A DNA stretch of 64,000 bases from Pseudomonas rubra (GCF_028656935.1 NZ_JAMDGZ010000012.1:62001-126000), one strand, 5' to 3'; shown: positions 11,352-20,026, numbered from the stretch's first letter. The notes: a model not told the origin generated them from the letters alone. Numbers and translations: made by a program.

Positions 11352-13970
11352 ATGAAAAGCGCAGAAATCCGTGAAGCCTTCCTTCGCTTCTTCGAAGAGC
11401 AGGGACACACCCGAGTTGCCTCCAGCTCCTTGATCCCGGGCAACGACCCGACCCTGCTGTTCACCAACGCGGGGATGAACCAGTTCAAGGACTGCTTCCT
11501 TGGCCAGGAAAAACGCGCCTACACCCGCGCGACCAGTAGCCAGAAGTGCGTGCGCGCCGGTGGCAAGAACAGTGACCTGGAAAACGTCGGCTATACCGCA
11601 CGTCACCACACCTTCTTTGAAATGCTGGGCAACTTCAGCTTCGGTGACTACTTCAAGAAGGACGCCATCACCTACGCCTGGACCTTCTTGACCGGCGTGC
11701 TGCAACTGCCGAAAGACAAGCTGTGGGTCACGGTCTATGCCACCGACGACGAGGCGTACGATATCTGGACCCAGCACATCGGCGTTCCGCCTGAGCGCAT
11801 GGTGCGCATCGGCGACAACAAGGGCGCGCCGTACGCTTCCGACAACTTCTGGACCATGGGCGACACCGGTCCGTGCGGCCCGTGCACCGAGATCTTCTAT
11901 GACCACGGCGCTGACATCTGGGGCGGCCCACCCGGCTCGCCGGAAGAAGACGGTGACCGTTACATCGAGATCTGGAACAACGTCTTCATGCAGTTCAACC
12001 GCACTGCCGACGGTGTGCTGCACCCGCTGCCGGCGCCGTCGGTGGACACCGGCATGGGCCTTGAGCGCATCAGTGCGGTCATGCAGCACGTGCACTCGAA
12101 CTATGAGATCGACCTGTTCCGCAGCCTGCTCGACGCCTCTGCCGCCGCTATCGGTTGCAAGAACGAAGAACAGTCGTCGCTCAAGGTGGTATCCGACCAT
12201 ATCCGTTCCTGCGGTTTCCTGATTGCCGACGGCGTGCTGCCGTCCAACGAAGGCCGTGGTTATGTGCTGCGCCGCATCATTCGCCGCGCCTGCCGTCACG
12301 GCAACAAGCTCGGTGCCACCGGCAGCTTCTTCTACAAGATCGTCGCCGCCCTGGTGGCCGAGATGGGTGAAGCCTTCCCCGAGCTCAAGCAGCAGCAAGC
12401 CAACATCGAGCGCGTGCTCAAGGCTGAAGAAGAGCAGTTCGCCAAGACCCTGGAGCAGGGCCTGAAGATCCTCGAACAGGACCTGGCCGAACTCAAGGGC
12501 AGCGTAGTGCCGGGTGATGTGGTGTTCAAACTGTATGACACCTACGGCTTCCCGATGGACCTGACCGCCGACATCGCCCGCGAACGCGAGCTGACCATCG
12601 ACGAAGCAGGCTTCGAGCGCGAGATGGAAGCCCAGCGTGAGCGTGCCCGCTCCGCCAGCGCTTTCGGCCTGGACTACAACACCCTGGTCAAGGTCGATGT
12701 CGCCACCGAGTTCACCGGGTACAGCGCCACTGCAGGCAGCGCCAGCATTGTTGCCCTGTACAAGGGCGGCAAGGTTGTTGAGCAGTTGGGTGAAGGCGAG
12801 GAGGGTGTAGTGATCCTCGACCGCACACCGTTCTATGCAGAATCCGGCGGCCAGGTGGGTGACACCGGCTACCTGCAGGCCGGCAACGTGCGTTTCGACG
12901 TGCGTGACACCACCAAGACCGGTGGTGCCTTCCTGCATCACGGGGTGGTTGCCAGCGGCACCCTGACAGTCGGCGCCCAGGTGCAGACCCAGGTAGACGC
13001 CGACGTCCAGCACGCCACCTCGCTGAACCACTCTGCCACTCACCTGCTGCACGCGGCGCTGCGTCAGGTGCTGGGCGATCACGTACAACAGAAGGGCTCG
13101 CTGGTCGACAGCCAGCGCCTGCGCTTCGACTTCAGTCACTTTGAGGCTGTCAAACCAGAGCAGCTCAAGGCCCTGGAAGACATCGTCAACCGCGAAGTGC
13201 GCAAGAACTCCGAGGTGCAAACCGAAGAGACCGATATCGAAACTGCCAAGCGCAAAGGCGCCATGGCGCTGTTCGGTGAGAAGTATGGCGACAGCGTGCG
13301 TGTGCTGAGCATGGGCGGCGATTTCTCCGTCGAACTGTGCGGCGGCATCCATGCCAAGCGTACCGGTGATATCGGCCTGCTCAAGATCATCAGCGAAAGC
13401 GGCGTGGCCTCCGGTGTGCGCCGGATCGAAGCGGTCACTGGTGCTGCCGCGCTGGCTTACCTGAACGCTGCTGAAGAGCAGCTCAAGGAAGCTGCGCAAC
13501 TGGTCAAGGGCAGTCGCGACAACCTGATCGACAAGCTCTCGGCAGTGCTTGAGCGCAACCGCCAGCTGGAAAAACAGCTGGAGCAACTGCAGGCCAAGGC
13601 TGCCAGCGCCGCAGGCGACGATTTGTCCAGTGCGGCGGTCGAGGTCAAGGACGTCAAGGTCCTGGCCGCACGACTCGATGGCCAGGACGGCAAGGCGCTG
13701 CTGGCGCTGGTTGATCAACTGAAGAACAAACTCGGCCGCGCAGTGATCCTGCTCGGCAGTGTCCATGAGGAAAAGGTCGTACTGGTTGCCGGTGTGACCA
13801 AGGACCTGACTGGCCAACTCAAAGCCGGTGATTTGATGAAGCAAGCCGCTGCTGCAGTGGGTGGCAAGGGCGGTGGTCGTCCGGACATGGCGCAAGGTGG
13901 TGGCGTAGACGCCGCCGCGCTGGACAACGCGCTGGCCCTGGCCGTGCCATTCGTGGAGCAGGGCGTTTAA
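11352..13970 (+). CDS. alaS: Alanyl-tRNA synthetase AlaS
   Basis: Charges tRNA-Ala and edits mischarged Ser/Gly. The protein is 872 residues, as expected. The class II catalytic core is N-terminal ([49 protein letters not shown]). The editing domain has the metal-binding H560/H564 (HSATH) and C663/H667 (CGGIH). The C-terminal C-Ala region is oligomerising and Gly-rich ([15 protein letters not shown]). The start at 11352 follows GGAAGA and gives the conserved N-terminus; the in-frame ATG at 11286 is rejected. It is followed 88 bp later by lysC. Confidence 0.97.
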   Translation: MKSAEIREAFLRFFEEQGHTRVASSSLIPGNDPTLLFTNAGMNQFKDCFLGQEKRAYTRATSSQKCVRAGGKNSDLENVGYTARHHTFFEMLGNFSFGDYFKKDAITYAWTFLTGVLQLPKDKLWVTVYATDDEAYDIWTQHIGVPPERMVRIGDNKGAPYASDNFWTMGDTGPCGPCTEIFYDHGADIWGGPPGSPEEDGDRYIEIWNNVFMQFNRTADGVLHPLPAPSVDTGMGLERISAVMQHVHSNYEIDLFRSLLDASAAAIGCKNEEQSSLKVVSDHIRSCGFLIADGVLPSNEGRGYVLRRIIRRACRHGNKLGATGSFFYKIVAALVAEMGEAFPELKQQQANIERVLKAEEEQFAKTLEQGLKILEQDLAELKGSVVPGDVVFKLYDTYGFPMDLTADIARERELTIDEAGFEREMEAQRERARSASAFGLDYNTLVKVDVATEFTGYSATAGSASIVALYKGGKVVEQLGEGEEGVVILDRTPFYAESGGQVGDTGYLQAGNVRFDVRDTTKTGGAFLHHGVVASGTLTVGAQVQTQVDADVQHATSLNHSATHLLHAALRQVLGDHVQQKGSLVDSQRLRFDFSHFEAVKPEQLKALEDIVNREVRKNSEVQTEETDIETAKRKGAMALFGEKYGDSVRVLSMGGDFSVELCGGIHAKRTGDIGLLKIISESGVASGVRRIEAVTGAAALAYLNAAEEQLKEAAQLVKGSRDNLIDKLSAVLERNRQLEKQLEQLQAKAASAAGDDLSSAAVEVKDVKVLAARLDGQDGKALLALVDQLKNKLGRAVILLGSVHEEKVVLVAGVTKDLTGQLKAGDLMKQAAAAVGGKGGGRPDMAQGGGVDAAALDNALALAVPFVEQGV

Positions 13971-14058
13971 GGCGGGCATCGGCCCGTCGTCTAGTGGCGG
14001 GCCATGGCGCCGTTTGAATGTTTATTGGGTGCCCTTCATGGGCTGAGGCGGCTTTGAA

Positions 14059-15294
14059 ATGGCGTTGATCGTACAGAAATTTGGCGGTACCTCGGTCGGC
14101 ACAGTCGAGCGAATCGAGCAGGTTGCCGACAAGGTCAAGAAGTTCCGTGAAGCCGGCGATGACCTGGTGGTTGTGTTGTCGGCGATGAGCGGTGAAACCA
14201 ATCGCCTGATCGAGCTGGCCAAGAAGATCACTGATCAGCCGGTTCCGCGTGAGCTGGATGTGATTGTCTCCACCGGCGAGCAGGTGACCATTGCCTTGTT
14301 GGCCATGGCCTTGATCAAGCGCGGTATTGCGGCGGTGTCCTACACCGGTAACCAGGTGCGGATTCTCACCGACAGCGCACACAACAAGGCGCGCATCCTG
14401 CAAATCGATGATCAGAAGATTCGCGGCGACCTCAAGGCCGGTCGCGTGGTTGTGGTCGCAGGTTTCCAGGGTGTCGACGAGCACGGCAACATTACCACCC
14501 TTGGTCGTGGCGGTTCCGACACCACCGGCGTGGCCCTGGCGGCGGCGCTCAAGGCCGACGAATGCCAGATCTACACCGATGTCGATGGTGTCTACACCAC
14601 AGACCCGCGCGTGGTAGCCCAGGCCCAGCGCCTGGACAAGATCACCTTTGAAGAGATGCTGGAAATGGCCAGCCTCGGTTCCAAGGTGTTGCAGATCCGC
14701 GCCGTCGAGTTCGCCGGCAAGTACAACGTCCCGCTGCGCGTGTTGCACAGCTTCCAGGAGGGTCCGGGTACCCTCATTACCATTGATGAAGAGGAATCCA
14801 TGGAACAGCCGATCATTTCCGGCATCGCCTTCAATCGCGATGAAGCCAAGCTGACCATTCGTGGCGTACCGGATACTCCGGGCGTTGCATTCAAGATCCT
14901 CGGGCCTATCAGTGCCGCGAACATCGAGGTCGACATGATCGTGCAGAACGTTTCGCACGATAACACCACCGACTTCACCTTCACCGTGCACCGCAACGAC
15001 TACGACAAGGCCCACAAGGTCCTGGACAAGACTGCTCTCGAGCTGAACGCGCGCGAAGTGGTCGGTGACACCAACATCGCCAAGGTCTCGATCGTTGGCG
15101 TCGGTATGCGTTCCCACGCCGGCGTGGCCAGTCGCATGTTCGAAGCACTGGCCAAGGAGAGCATCAACATCCAGATGATCTCCACCTCCGAGATCAAGGT
15201 TTCGGTGGTTATCGAAGAGAAGTACCTGGAGCTAGCGGTGCGCGCCCTGCACACCGCGTTCGAGCTGGACGCCCCTGCCCGACAGGGCGAGTAA
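14059..15294 (+). CDS. lysC: Aspartate kinase LysC (alpha subunit; encodes internal beta subunit)
   Basis: Phosphorylates aspartate, the first step of the lysine, threonine, methionine and diaminopimelate pathways. The protein is 411 residues: an N-terminal amino acid kinase domain (KFGGTSVG at 7-14, LGRGGSDTTGVALA, TDVDGVYTTDPR) and two C-terminal ACT domains for lysine/threonine feedback. The length and layout are those of the alpha2-beta2 aspartokinases, in which the beta subunit is translated from an internal start. A suitable ATG (M248) lies at 14800 behind GAAGAGGA. A strong terminator follows the gene. Confidence 0.96.
   Translation: MALIVQKFGGTSVGTVERIEQVADKVKKFREAGDDLVVVLSAMSGETNRLIELAKKITDQPVPRELDVIVSTGEQVTIALLAMALIKRGIAAVSYTGNQVRILTDSAHNKARILQIDDQKIRGDLKAGRVVVVAGFQGVDEHGNITTLGRGGSDTTGVALAAALKADECQIYTDVDGVYTTDPRVVAQAQRLDKITFEEMLEMASLGSKVLQIRAVEFAGKYNVPLRVLHSFQEGPGTLITIDEEESMEQPIISGIAFNRDEAKLTIRGVPDTPGVAFKILGPISAANIEVDMIVQNVSHDNTTDFTFTVHRNDYDKAHKVLDKTALELNAREVVGDTNIAKVSIVGVGMRSHAGVASRMFEALAKESINIQMISTSEIKVSVVIEEKYLELAVRALHTAFELDAPARQGE
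14800..15294 (+). other. lysC: Putative internal translation start for the LysC beta (regulatory) subunit
   Basis: An in-frame ATG at 14800, preceded by the purine-rich GAAGAGGA at 5-bp spacing, would give a 164-residue protein starting MEQPIISGIAFNRDEAK and containing only the two ACT domains. This matches beta subunits of alpha2-beta2 aspartokinases described in Corynebacterium and Bacillus. The site is visible; its use here is inferred. Confidence 0.55.
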
Positions 15295-15309
15295 GGCGGC
15301 TGCCTCAGG

Positions 15310-15339
15310 GGGCGCGGCTTGGCCGCGCCCTTCGTTTTT
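15310..15339 (+). terminator. Rho-independent terminator after lysC
   Basis: A 9-bp GC-rich stem (GGGCGCGGC / GCCGCGCCC) with a 3-nt loop is followed by TTCGTTTTT. Confidence 0.85.
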
Positions 15340-15479
15340 CTGGCTGGCGTGAGAAATCTGTGCTTTTGCTCGCGCTAGTCAATACTTAGGCATAGGTCAG
15401 CAGCCGTCACGGGTTGTAGGCTGAAGCCCTTTTTTTTGCAGACTGTTATCCCTGAACTGAATTGCGTGAGGAGAAAGCT

Positions 15480-15668
15480 ATGTTGATTCTGACTCGTCGG
15501 TGCGCCGAGAGCCTGATCATTGGCGACGGCGAAATCACCGTGACCGTGCTCGGCGTCAAAGGAAACCAAGTGCGGATAGGGGTAAACGCCCCTAAAGAAG
15601 TGGCCGTTCACCGCGAGGAAATCTACCTGCGGATCAAGAAAGAGAAGGACGAAGAACCAACCCATTAA
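15480..15668 (+). CDS. csrA: Carbon storage regulator CsrA/RsmA
   Basis: RNA-binding post-transcriptional regulator (RsmA in Pseudomonas) that binds GGA motifs in mRNA leaders. It controls secondary metabolism, biofilm and motility and is itself titrated by RsmX/Y/Z-type sRNAs. The 62 residues [20 protein letters not shown]... with [19 protein letters not shown] contain the conserved RNA-contact regions, including L4, R6, R7 and the C-terminal VHREEIY. GAGGAGAAAGCT precedes the ATG. The lysC-rsmA-tRNA-Ser arrangement is typical for the genus. Confidence 0.97.
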   Translation: MLILTRRCAESLIIGDGEITVTVLGVKGNQVRIGVNAPKEVAVHREEIYLRIKKEKDEEPTH

Positions 15669-15697
15669 TTTTTATCGAGTTTTTTTCAAAAAAGAGT

Positions 15698-15726
15698 TTG
15701 CAAACGGGGAAGGGTCTGGTTATTAT
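15698..15726 (+). promoter_or_regulatory. Promoter for tRNA-Ser
   Basis: TTGCAA (15698-15703), a 17-bp spacer and TATTAT (15721-15726), ending 14 bp before the mature tRNA 5' end. Confidence 0.6.
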
Positions 15727-15740
15727 ACGCCCCGTGTTGC

Positions 15741-15831
15741 GGAGAGGTGGCCGAGTGGCCGAAGGCGCTCCCCTGCTAAGGGAGTATACCTCACAAGGGT
15801 ATCGGGGGTTCGAATCCCCCCTTCTCCGCCA
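15741..15831 (+). tRNA. tRNA-Ser (GCU)
   Basis: 91 nt with encoded CCA. The acceptor stem is GGAGAGG / CUUCUCC. The long variable arm is typical of class II tRNA-Ser, the anticodon loop CUGCUAA gives GCU, and the T-arm has GGTTCGAATCC. It decodes AGC/AGU. Confidence 0.97.
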
Positions 15832-15897
15832 TTATTCATGTAGGACGCTGTAATCTGCCTTAATCGCCTAAGCCGTTGAAATTAAACGAAAAAGTGG

Positions 15898-15925
15898 TTG
15901 GCAAAATGATTTAGCGGCCTATAAT
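15898..15925 (+). promoter_or_regulatory. Promoter for the tRNA-Arg(ACG) array
   Basis: TTGGCA (15898-15903), a 16-bp spacer and TATAAT (15920-15925) lie just upstream of the first tRNA-Arg copy. No comparable promoter is seen in the two spacers, so the three copies are probably one transcript. Confidence 0.65.
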
Positions 15926-15939
15926 GCGCGGTAACAAAT

Positions 15940-16016
15940 GCACTCATAGCTCAGCTGGATAGAGTACTCGGCTACGAACCGAGCGGTCGGAGGTTCGAAT
16001 CCTCCTGAGTGCACCA
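15940..16016 (+). tRNA. tRNA-Arg (ACG), copy 1
   Basis: 77 nt with CCA. The acceptor stem is GCACUCA / UGAGUGC. The anticodon loop CUACGAA gives ACG, whose A34 is edited to inosine by TadA to read CGU/CGC/CGA. It is the first of three identical tandem copies. Confidence 0.97.
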
Positions 16017-16093
16017 TACGACGAAGCAGTTTTCAACGTGAATACTGCTTCAGCTGCAACCAGAGGTGATCTGGTCTATCAAGCGCCAACCCT

Positions 16094-16170
16094 GCACTCA
16101 TAGCTCAGCTGGATAGAGTACTCGGCTACGAACCGAGCGGTCGGAGGTTCGAATCCTCCTGAGTGCACCA
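16094..16170 (+). tRNA. tRNA-Arg (ACG), copy 2
   Basis: Same 77-nt sequence as copy 1, starting 154 bp after it. The intervening spacer carries a GAAGCAG-based hairpin. Confidence 0.97.
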
Positions 16171-16246
16171 TACATCGAAGCAGTTTTCATTTTGAAAGTT
16201 GCTTCTGCTGTAACCAGAGGTGATCTGGTCCATCAAGCGCCAACCT

Positions 16247-16323
16247 GCACTCATAGCTCAGCTGGATAGAGTACTCGGCTACGAACCGAGCGGTCGGAGG
16301 TTCGAATCCTCCTGAGTGCACCA
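16247..16323 (+). tRNA. tRNA-Arg (ACG), copy 3
   Basis: Same 77-nt sequence, starting 153 bp after copy 2. It is followed 8 bp later by a strong terminator. Confidence 0.97.
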
Positions 16324-16331
16324 TACAACAG

Positions 16332-16359
16332 AAAGCCCGCCTATCAAGGCGGGCTTTTT
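16332..16359 (+). terminator. Rho-independent terminator of the tRNA array
   Basis: AAAGCCCGCC / GGCGGGCTTT stem with a 6-nt loop, then a U-tract. Confidence 0.9.
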
Positions 16360-16711
16360 GCTTTCCGGCTTTCATCTTCCGGTAAGGCGTGATGAATAAA
16401 CTGTCATCACTGCCGTGCCGGCCTCGCGCTATTTTCTGCCGACCCTGATGTGTTTTTTTTCGCGTAGCCGCCGTCGCACTGTTGCCTGTATACGTTGTCA
16501 CAAGTATGTCGCGCAAACGATTGTTCTAGCCGCGATTTTTTCAGCACCCAGACAGCTCAAGCGGTGTATGATTGCGCCCGTCAGCCCCGCCGGGGCTTGT
16601 GGAATACCACCATGGACTTACCCAGTAGTTACTCAATAGCAAGTTTTGCCAATCAAGAATTGACTGATTGATCCTCCCGGCGTGCTCCGCTGCTGGGAGT
16701 GGAGTTCGCCT
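16360..16711. other. Intergenic region / mgtE leader
   Basis: About 350 bp without a supportable gene. It contains a possible -10 (TATGAT, 16567-16572), a short CCCCGCCGGGG-type dyad, and a hairpin at 16674-16699 just before the mgtE ribosome-binding site. The antisense frame here merely reads through tRNA sequence. Confidence 0.5.
16674..16699 (+). promoter_or_regulatory. Hairpin abutting the mgtE ribosome-binding site
   Basis: CTCCCGGC pairs with GCTGGGAG (one G-U pair). The next bases are T and then GGAG at 16701-16704, 7 bp before the ATG, so the stem ends right at the ribosome-binding site. Confidence 0.4.
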
Positions 16712-18154
16712 ATGACTGAAATCGAAGTAAAAAAGACTCAAGATAGCCTGCAGGATCGCCTGGCCCAGGTGGTCGAACTGCTGCAGCGTCAACGCGTGGT
16801 CGAAGACCTGACCCACCGTCAGGAAGGTCATCACCATGACCTGGTAGAAAACCTCGTTCACCGCCAGAACCTGGTCGAGCTGCAGCGCAAGCTCGACGAT
16901 CTGCACTCCGCCGACGTCGCCTATATCCTAGAAGCCTTGCCCCTGGACGATCGTCTGACCGTCTGGCAGCTGGTCAAGGCCGAGCGCGACGGTGACATCC
17001 TCCTGGAAGTGTCCGACTCGGTCCGTGAGACCCTGATCGCTGACATGGACGATCACGAGCTGCTCGCCGCCGCCAAGGAAATGGACGCCGACGAACTGGC
17101 TGACCTTGCGCCTGAGCTGCCCCGTGACGTCGTCCACGAGCTGATGGAAAGCCTCGATGCCCAGCAGCGCGAGCGCGTGCGTTCGGCCCTGAGCTACGAC
17201 GAGGACCAGGTCGGTGCGCTGATGGACTTCGAGATGGTCACCATTCGCGAAGACGTCAGCCTGGAAGTGGTCCTGCGCTACCTGCGCCGGCTCAAGGAGC
17301 TGCCAGGCCACACCGACAAGCTCTTCGTGGTCGATTACGACGGCATCCTCAAGGGCGTGCTGCCGATCAAGCGCTTGCTGGTCAATGACCCTGAGAAGAA
17401 AGTCGCCGAGGTTATGGCCAGCGATCCGGTGAGCTTCCATCCGGACGAAAACGCCTACGATGCCGCTCAGGCGTTCGAGCGATACGACCTGATTTCTGCC
17501 CCTGTGGTGGACAAGAGCGATCGCCTGATCGGCCGTCTGACCATTGACGAGATGGTCGACCTGATCCGTGAAGAGAGCGAAAGCGAAGTACTGAGCATGG
17601 CCGGTCTGCGCGAAGAAGAAGACATCTTCGCCTCGGTTTGGCGCTCGCTACGTAACCGCTGGGCGTGGCTGGCGATCAACCTGATCACCGCCTTCGTCGC
17701 CTCGCGGGTGATCGGCCTGTTCGAAGGTTCGATTGAAAAGCTGGTGGCCCTGGCGGCGCTGATGCCGATCGTTGCCGGAATTGGCGGCAACTCCGGTAAC
17801 CAGACCATCACCATGATCGTGCGCGCCATGGCCCTTGACCAGGTCAGCCCCGGTAACACCTCGCGGTTGATGCGCAAGGAACTGGCAGTGTCATTGATCA
17901 ATGGCCTTATCTGGGGTGGGGTGATTGGCCTGGTCGCCTACCTGCTGTACGACAGCTGGTCGCTGGGCGTGGTCATGACCGGGGCCATGACCCTCAACCT
18001 GCTGCTGGCGGCATTGATGGGGGTGCTGATCCCGATGACCCTGGTACGCATGGGGCGCGATCCGGCGATGGGCTCCAGCGTGATGATCACGGCGGTGACC
18101 GACAGCGGTGGCTTCTTTATCTTCCTCGGCCTTGCGACCATCTTCCTGCTCTGA
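16712..18154 (+). CDS. mgtE: Magnesium transporter MgtE
   Basis: Inner-membrane Mg2+ channel of 480 residues. The cytoplasmic N domain (about 30-140) contains the LEALPLDDRLTVWQLV-type helical repeats. Two CBS domains (about 150-275: MDFEMVTIREDVSLEVVLRYLR, VMASDPVSFHPDENAYDAAQAF) act as the Mg2+ gate. About five C-terminal transmembrane helices follow (from WAWLAINLITAFVASRVIGLF), with the pore signature GIGGNSGNQT. The ATG at 16712 is preceded by GGAG at 7 bp; the upstream ATG at 16682 is not used. A REP sequence follows the stop. Confidence 0.95.
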   Translation: MTEIEVKKTQDSLQDRLAQVVELLQRQRVVEDLTHRQEGHHHDLVENLVHRQNLVELQRKLDDLHSADVAYILEALPLDDRLTVWQLVKAERDGDILLEVSDSVRETLIADMDDHELLAAAKEMDADELADLAPELPRDVVHELMESLDAQQRERVRSALSYDEDQVGALMDFEMVTIREDVSLEVVLRYLRRLKELPGHTDKLFVVDYDGILKGVLPIKRLLVNDPEKKVAEVMASDPVSFHPDENAYDAAQAFERYDLISAPVVDKSDRLIGRLTIDEMVDLIREESESEVLSMAGLREEEDIFASVWRSLRNRWAWLAINLITAFVASRVIGLFEGSIEKLVALAALMPIVAGIGGNSGNQTITMIVRAMALDQVSPGNTSRLMRKELAVSLINGLIWGGVIGLVAYLLYDSWSLGVVMTGAMTLNLLLAALMGVLIPMTLVRMGRDPAMGSSVMITAVTDSGGFFIFLGLATIFLL

Positions 18155-18160
18155 CTACTT

Positions 18161-18190
18161 GTAGGAGCGGGTTCGCCCCGCGATGAGGCC
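18161..18190. repeat. REP element downstream of mgtE
   Basis: GTAGGAGCGGGTTCGCCCCG and the following bases match the P. putida-type repetitive extragenic palindrome (AGCGGG-TTCG-CCCCGC core). Confidence 0.75.
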
Positions 18191-18239
18191 AGTGCAGCCA
18201 CCAGGCTGGCATTGAGCGCATGGCGGTTAAGCAGCCAAT

Positions 18240-18267
18240 AAAAAAGGCCAATGCGCAAGCATTGGCC
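18240..18267 (-). terminator. Rho-independent terminator of amrZ
   Basis: A 9-bp stem GGCCAATGC / GCATTGGCC with a 4-nt loop. On the minus strand it is followed by a U-tract, from the A-run at 18240-18245. Confidence 0.85.
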
Positions 18268-18288
18268 TTTGATGTTTGTGCCCCGGAA

Positions 18289-18615
18289 TCAGGAAGCGTC
18301 AGCTGCCATCTCGGCGTCATGGGCAATCAACGACACCAGCGCATTCTGCTGGCGATGGGAAAGCTGGCGGAAACGTTGCAACAGTTCGCGCTCGTGCAGG
18401 GACAGTTCCGGGCTGTCCAGGCGCATGCTCAGTTCTTCACCCAGCGCACCTTCCTGAATAAGGCTCTGTTCCAGGCGAGCGATGATCTCCGAGTTCATGC
18501 TGCGATGGTGGTTGCGCGCTACCTCGGCAATGCGCTCACGCATTCCGTCGGGGAGGCGAACGACGAATTTGTCAGCGGTGCGGCTTGAGTAAATAGCCTG
18601 TTTCATTGGGCGCAT
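18289..18615 (-). CDS. amrZ: AmrZ, ribbon-helix-helix regulator of alginate, motility and c-di-GMP
   Basis: Arc-superfamily DNA-binding protein of 108 residues, with start and length matching P. aeruginosa AmrZ (AlgZ). The ribbon-helix-helix core is [39 protein letters not shown]. The C-terminal part, [30 protein letters not shown], is the tetramerisation domain. In pseudomonads it represses flagellar master regulator fleQ, controls alginate and Psl genes and regulates diguanylate cyclases, so it bears on the flagellar genes later in the window. The upstream ATG at 18615 (MRPMKQ) fits orthologues better than 18606. Confidence 0.94.
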   Translation of the reverse strand: MRPMKQAIYSSRTADKFVVRLPDGMRERIAEVARNHHRSMNSEIIARLEQSLIQEGALGEELSMRLDSPELSLHERELLQRFRQLSHRQQNALVSLIAHDAEMAADAS

Positions 18616-18956
18616 ATAATTGACCGGTTTAGTTCAGGGGAAGCGGTTCTCGAAATTGGCCGCACGATGTCACTACGACCATCCCGGCGTCAAAATGTTC
18701 AACCTGAATTGTGAATGAGGTGTGAATCATGCCTCATTCTCGCCGGTTCCTTGGCGTCAATTCTGTGACAAATATTGAACCGGATAAAGGCTTTTTGCCA
18801 GTACCAATTATCAGAAATGAGCACTGGTTTGAAAAGTTTTCATTTTATCAATTTCCGGTTTTGCAAGCCTTCGTCGGCAACCGCAAGCTTCAGGCAGAAA
18901 AGGCCCTGGAAAGCGTCTAGAATGCGCGTGCTTTCCTACCATTGAGCATAGTGGCT
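18616..18956. other. amrZ-phnN divergent intergenic region
   Basis: About 340 bp, visibly richer in A+T than its surroundings between about 18770 and 18870. It should hold the amrZ promoter and its autoregulatory sites. GGCGTCAA occurs at about 18690 and again at about 18752 in the same orientation. A 63-codon frame (18729-18920) is open but has no ribosome-binding site and no recognisable product. Confidence 0.45.
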
Positions 18957-19553
18957 ATGCAGCATGACGCAAGCGCATCGCAGCGTACAGCGAACCGGGG
19001 TCGTCTGGTGTACCTGATGGGACCTTCGGGTGCCGGAAAAGATTCGCTGCTTGATGCGGCGCGCTCAGCGCTGCAGTGCCAGCATGTCGAAATCGCTCGC
19101 CGGGTCATCACCCGTTCAGCTGAGGCCAAGGGTGAAGACGCACTGGCAGTTTCCCCTGAACAGTTCGAGCAGATGAGTGCCGGGGGTGCTTTCGCCTTGC
19201 AGTGGCGGGCCAATGGCCTGGCGTATGGCATCCCGGCGCAAATCGATGCCTGGCTAGCCGAGGGGCGCACCGTGGTGGTCAATGGCTCGCGGGCGCATTT
19301 GCCGTTGGCGCGTGAGCGTTATCCGCAGTTGCTGCCGGTACTGCTGAGTGTTGCGCCACAGGTGCTGCGCCAGCGTTTGCTGAGCCGTGGGCGGGAAAGC
19401 CAGGAGGACATCGAGCGGCGCCTGGAGCGTGCGCAGCAGGTGCAAGTGGCCGACTGTGATGTACAGGTGCTGGATAACTCCACGTCGCTGAGCGCTGCGG
19501 TACAAGGTTTGTTGGCGTTGTTGCGTGAACAGGGCTTGCTCGGCGCTGGCTAG
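18957..19553 (+). CDS. phnN: Ribose 1,5-bisphosphate phosphokinase PhnN
   Basis: ATP-dependent kinase converting ribose 1,5-bisphosphate to PRPP, usually part of C-P lyase phosphonate catabolism. The protein is 198 residues of the guanylate-kinase-like P-loop family: Walker A GPSGAGKDS at 22-30, RRVITRS, FALQWRANGLAYGIP and VVNGSRAHLP. No other phn gene is in the window, so it is an orphan copy here. The ATG at 18957 was chosen; a TTG at 18942 and a GTG at 18951 are alternatives, and no strong ribosome-binding site distinguishes them. Confidence 0.88.
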   Translation: MQHDASASQRTANRGRLVYLMGPSGAGKDSLLDAARSALQCQHVEIARRVITRSAEAKGEDALAVSPEQFEQMSAGGAFALQWRANGLAYGIPAQIDAWLAEGRTVVVNGSRAHLPLARERYPQLLPVLLSVAPQVLRQRLLSRGRESQEDIERRLERAQQVQVADCDVQVLDNSTSLSAAVQGLLALLREQGLLGAG

Positions 19554-19732
19554 AACACTAGCCGTTCGTCATCGGCCACCGCTGTGCTGTGGCTGGCGAA
19601 CACTGCCAATTGCGCCTGGGCTGTCGACGTTGCAGGTGCCTGCACTGACACGGCATTGCTGTCCGGTTGCAGTGCCAGGCCAACCAGGATGGCCAGTGCC
19701 AAGGCATTGAGCAGAAGCAGGATGCTGTTCAT
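19550..19732 (-). CDS. Small hypothetical single-pass membrane or secreted protein
   Basis: 60-residue protein (MNSILLLLNALALAILVGLA...) with one N-terminal hydrophobic segment and an Ala/Ser-rich tail. It could be a membrane-anchored peptide or a cleaved exported peptide. GCGGAG lies 7 bp before the ATG, which supports translation. Its stop overlaps the phnN stop within the palindrome CTAG (convergent genes). Function unknown. Confidence 0.55.
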   Translation of the reverse strand: MNSILLLLNALALAILVGLALQPDSNAVSVQAPATSTAQAQLAVFASHSTAVADDERLVF

Positions 19733-20026
19733 GGGCACACTCCGCAAAAGTTGGGGCTGACCCCGCGCCGCGTTTTATGAAATGCGCGATGCACACCCTG
19801 TGCCAGTGAATTTTCCCTTTTAAATCAGCTATTCATGACCATTTTTCGAACGTTTGTCCGGGCAGTCTGCAAGGCTAGCCGACTGTCTCATTGCAGATTG
19901 CACGATTAAGCCGTCGCGGTGCACAAAGCCCACAGGCAAAAAGCCCCACGGATGACATGACAAACGCCGGCTTGGTGGTTAACATGCACGCCGTCCCTGC
20001 CGCGCGACGCTCGTTGCCGGCCCTGC
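19733..20026. other. Intergenic region before tRNA-Arg(CCU)
   Basis: About 290 bp with no supported gene. It presumably carries promoters for the small minus-strand gene and for the tRNA; no unambiguous -35/-10 pair was found. Confidence 0.4.

Larger units (their letters stand above)
15940..16323 (+). repeat. Tandem triplication of tRNA-Arg(ACG) plus spacer
   Basis: A unit of about 153-154 bp (tRNA plus spacer) is repeated. The two spacers share CAGAGGTGATCTGGTC, ATCAAGCGCCAACC and a hairpin but have diverged elsewhere, while the tRNAs are identical. Confidence 0.9.

Noticed and set aside
11088..13979. 963-codon open frame antisense to alaS
   Set aside because: It runs opposite an unambiguous full-length AlaS with all motifs. 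Its composition is that of a GC-rich antisense shadow and no domain is recognisable.
15940..16323. Regularly spaced repeats resembling a CRISPR array
   Set aside because: The 77-bp repeats are tRNA-Arg genes, and there are only three units with related spacers.
16187..16516. 109-codon minus-strand frame over the third tRNA-Arg
   Set aside because: Its only striking segment (SGGFEPPTARFVAEYSIQLS) is the reverse translation of the tRNA-Arg sequence, a common annotation artefact.
18729..18920. 63-codon frame upstream of phnN
   Set aside because: No ribosome-binding site, no recognisable features, and it lies in the A+T-richer regulatory region between amrZ and phnN.
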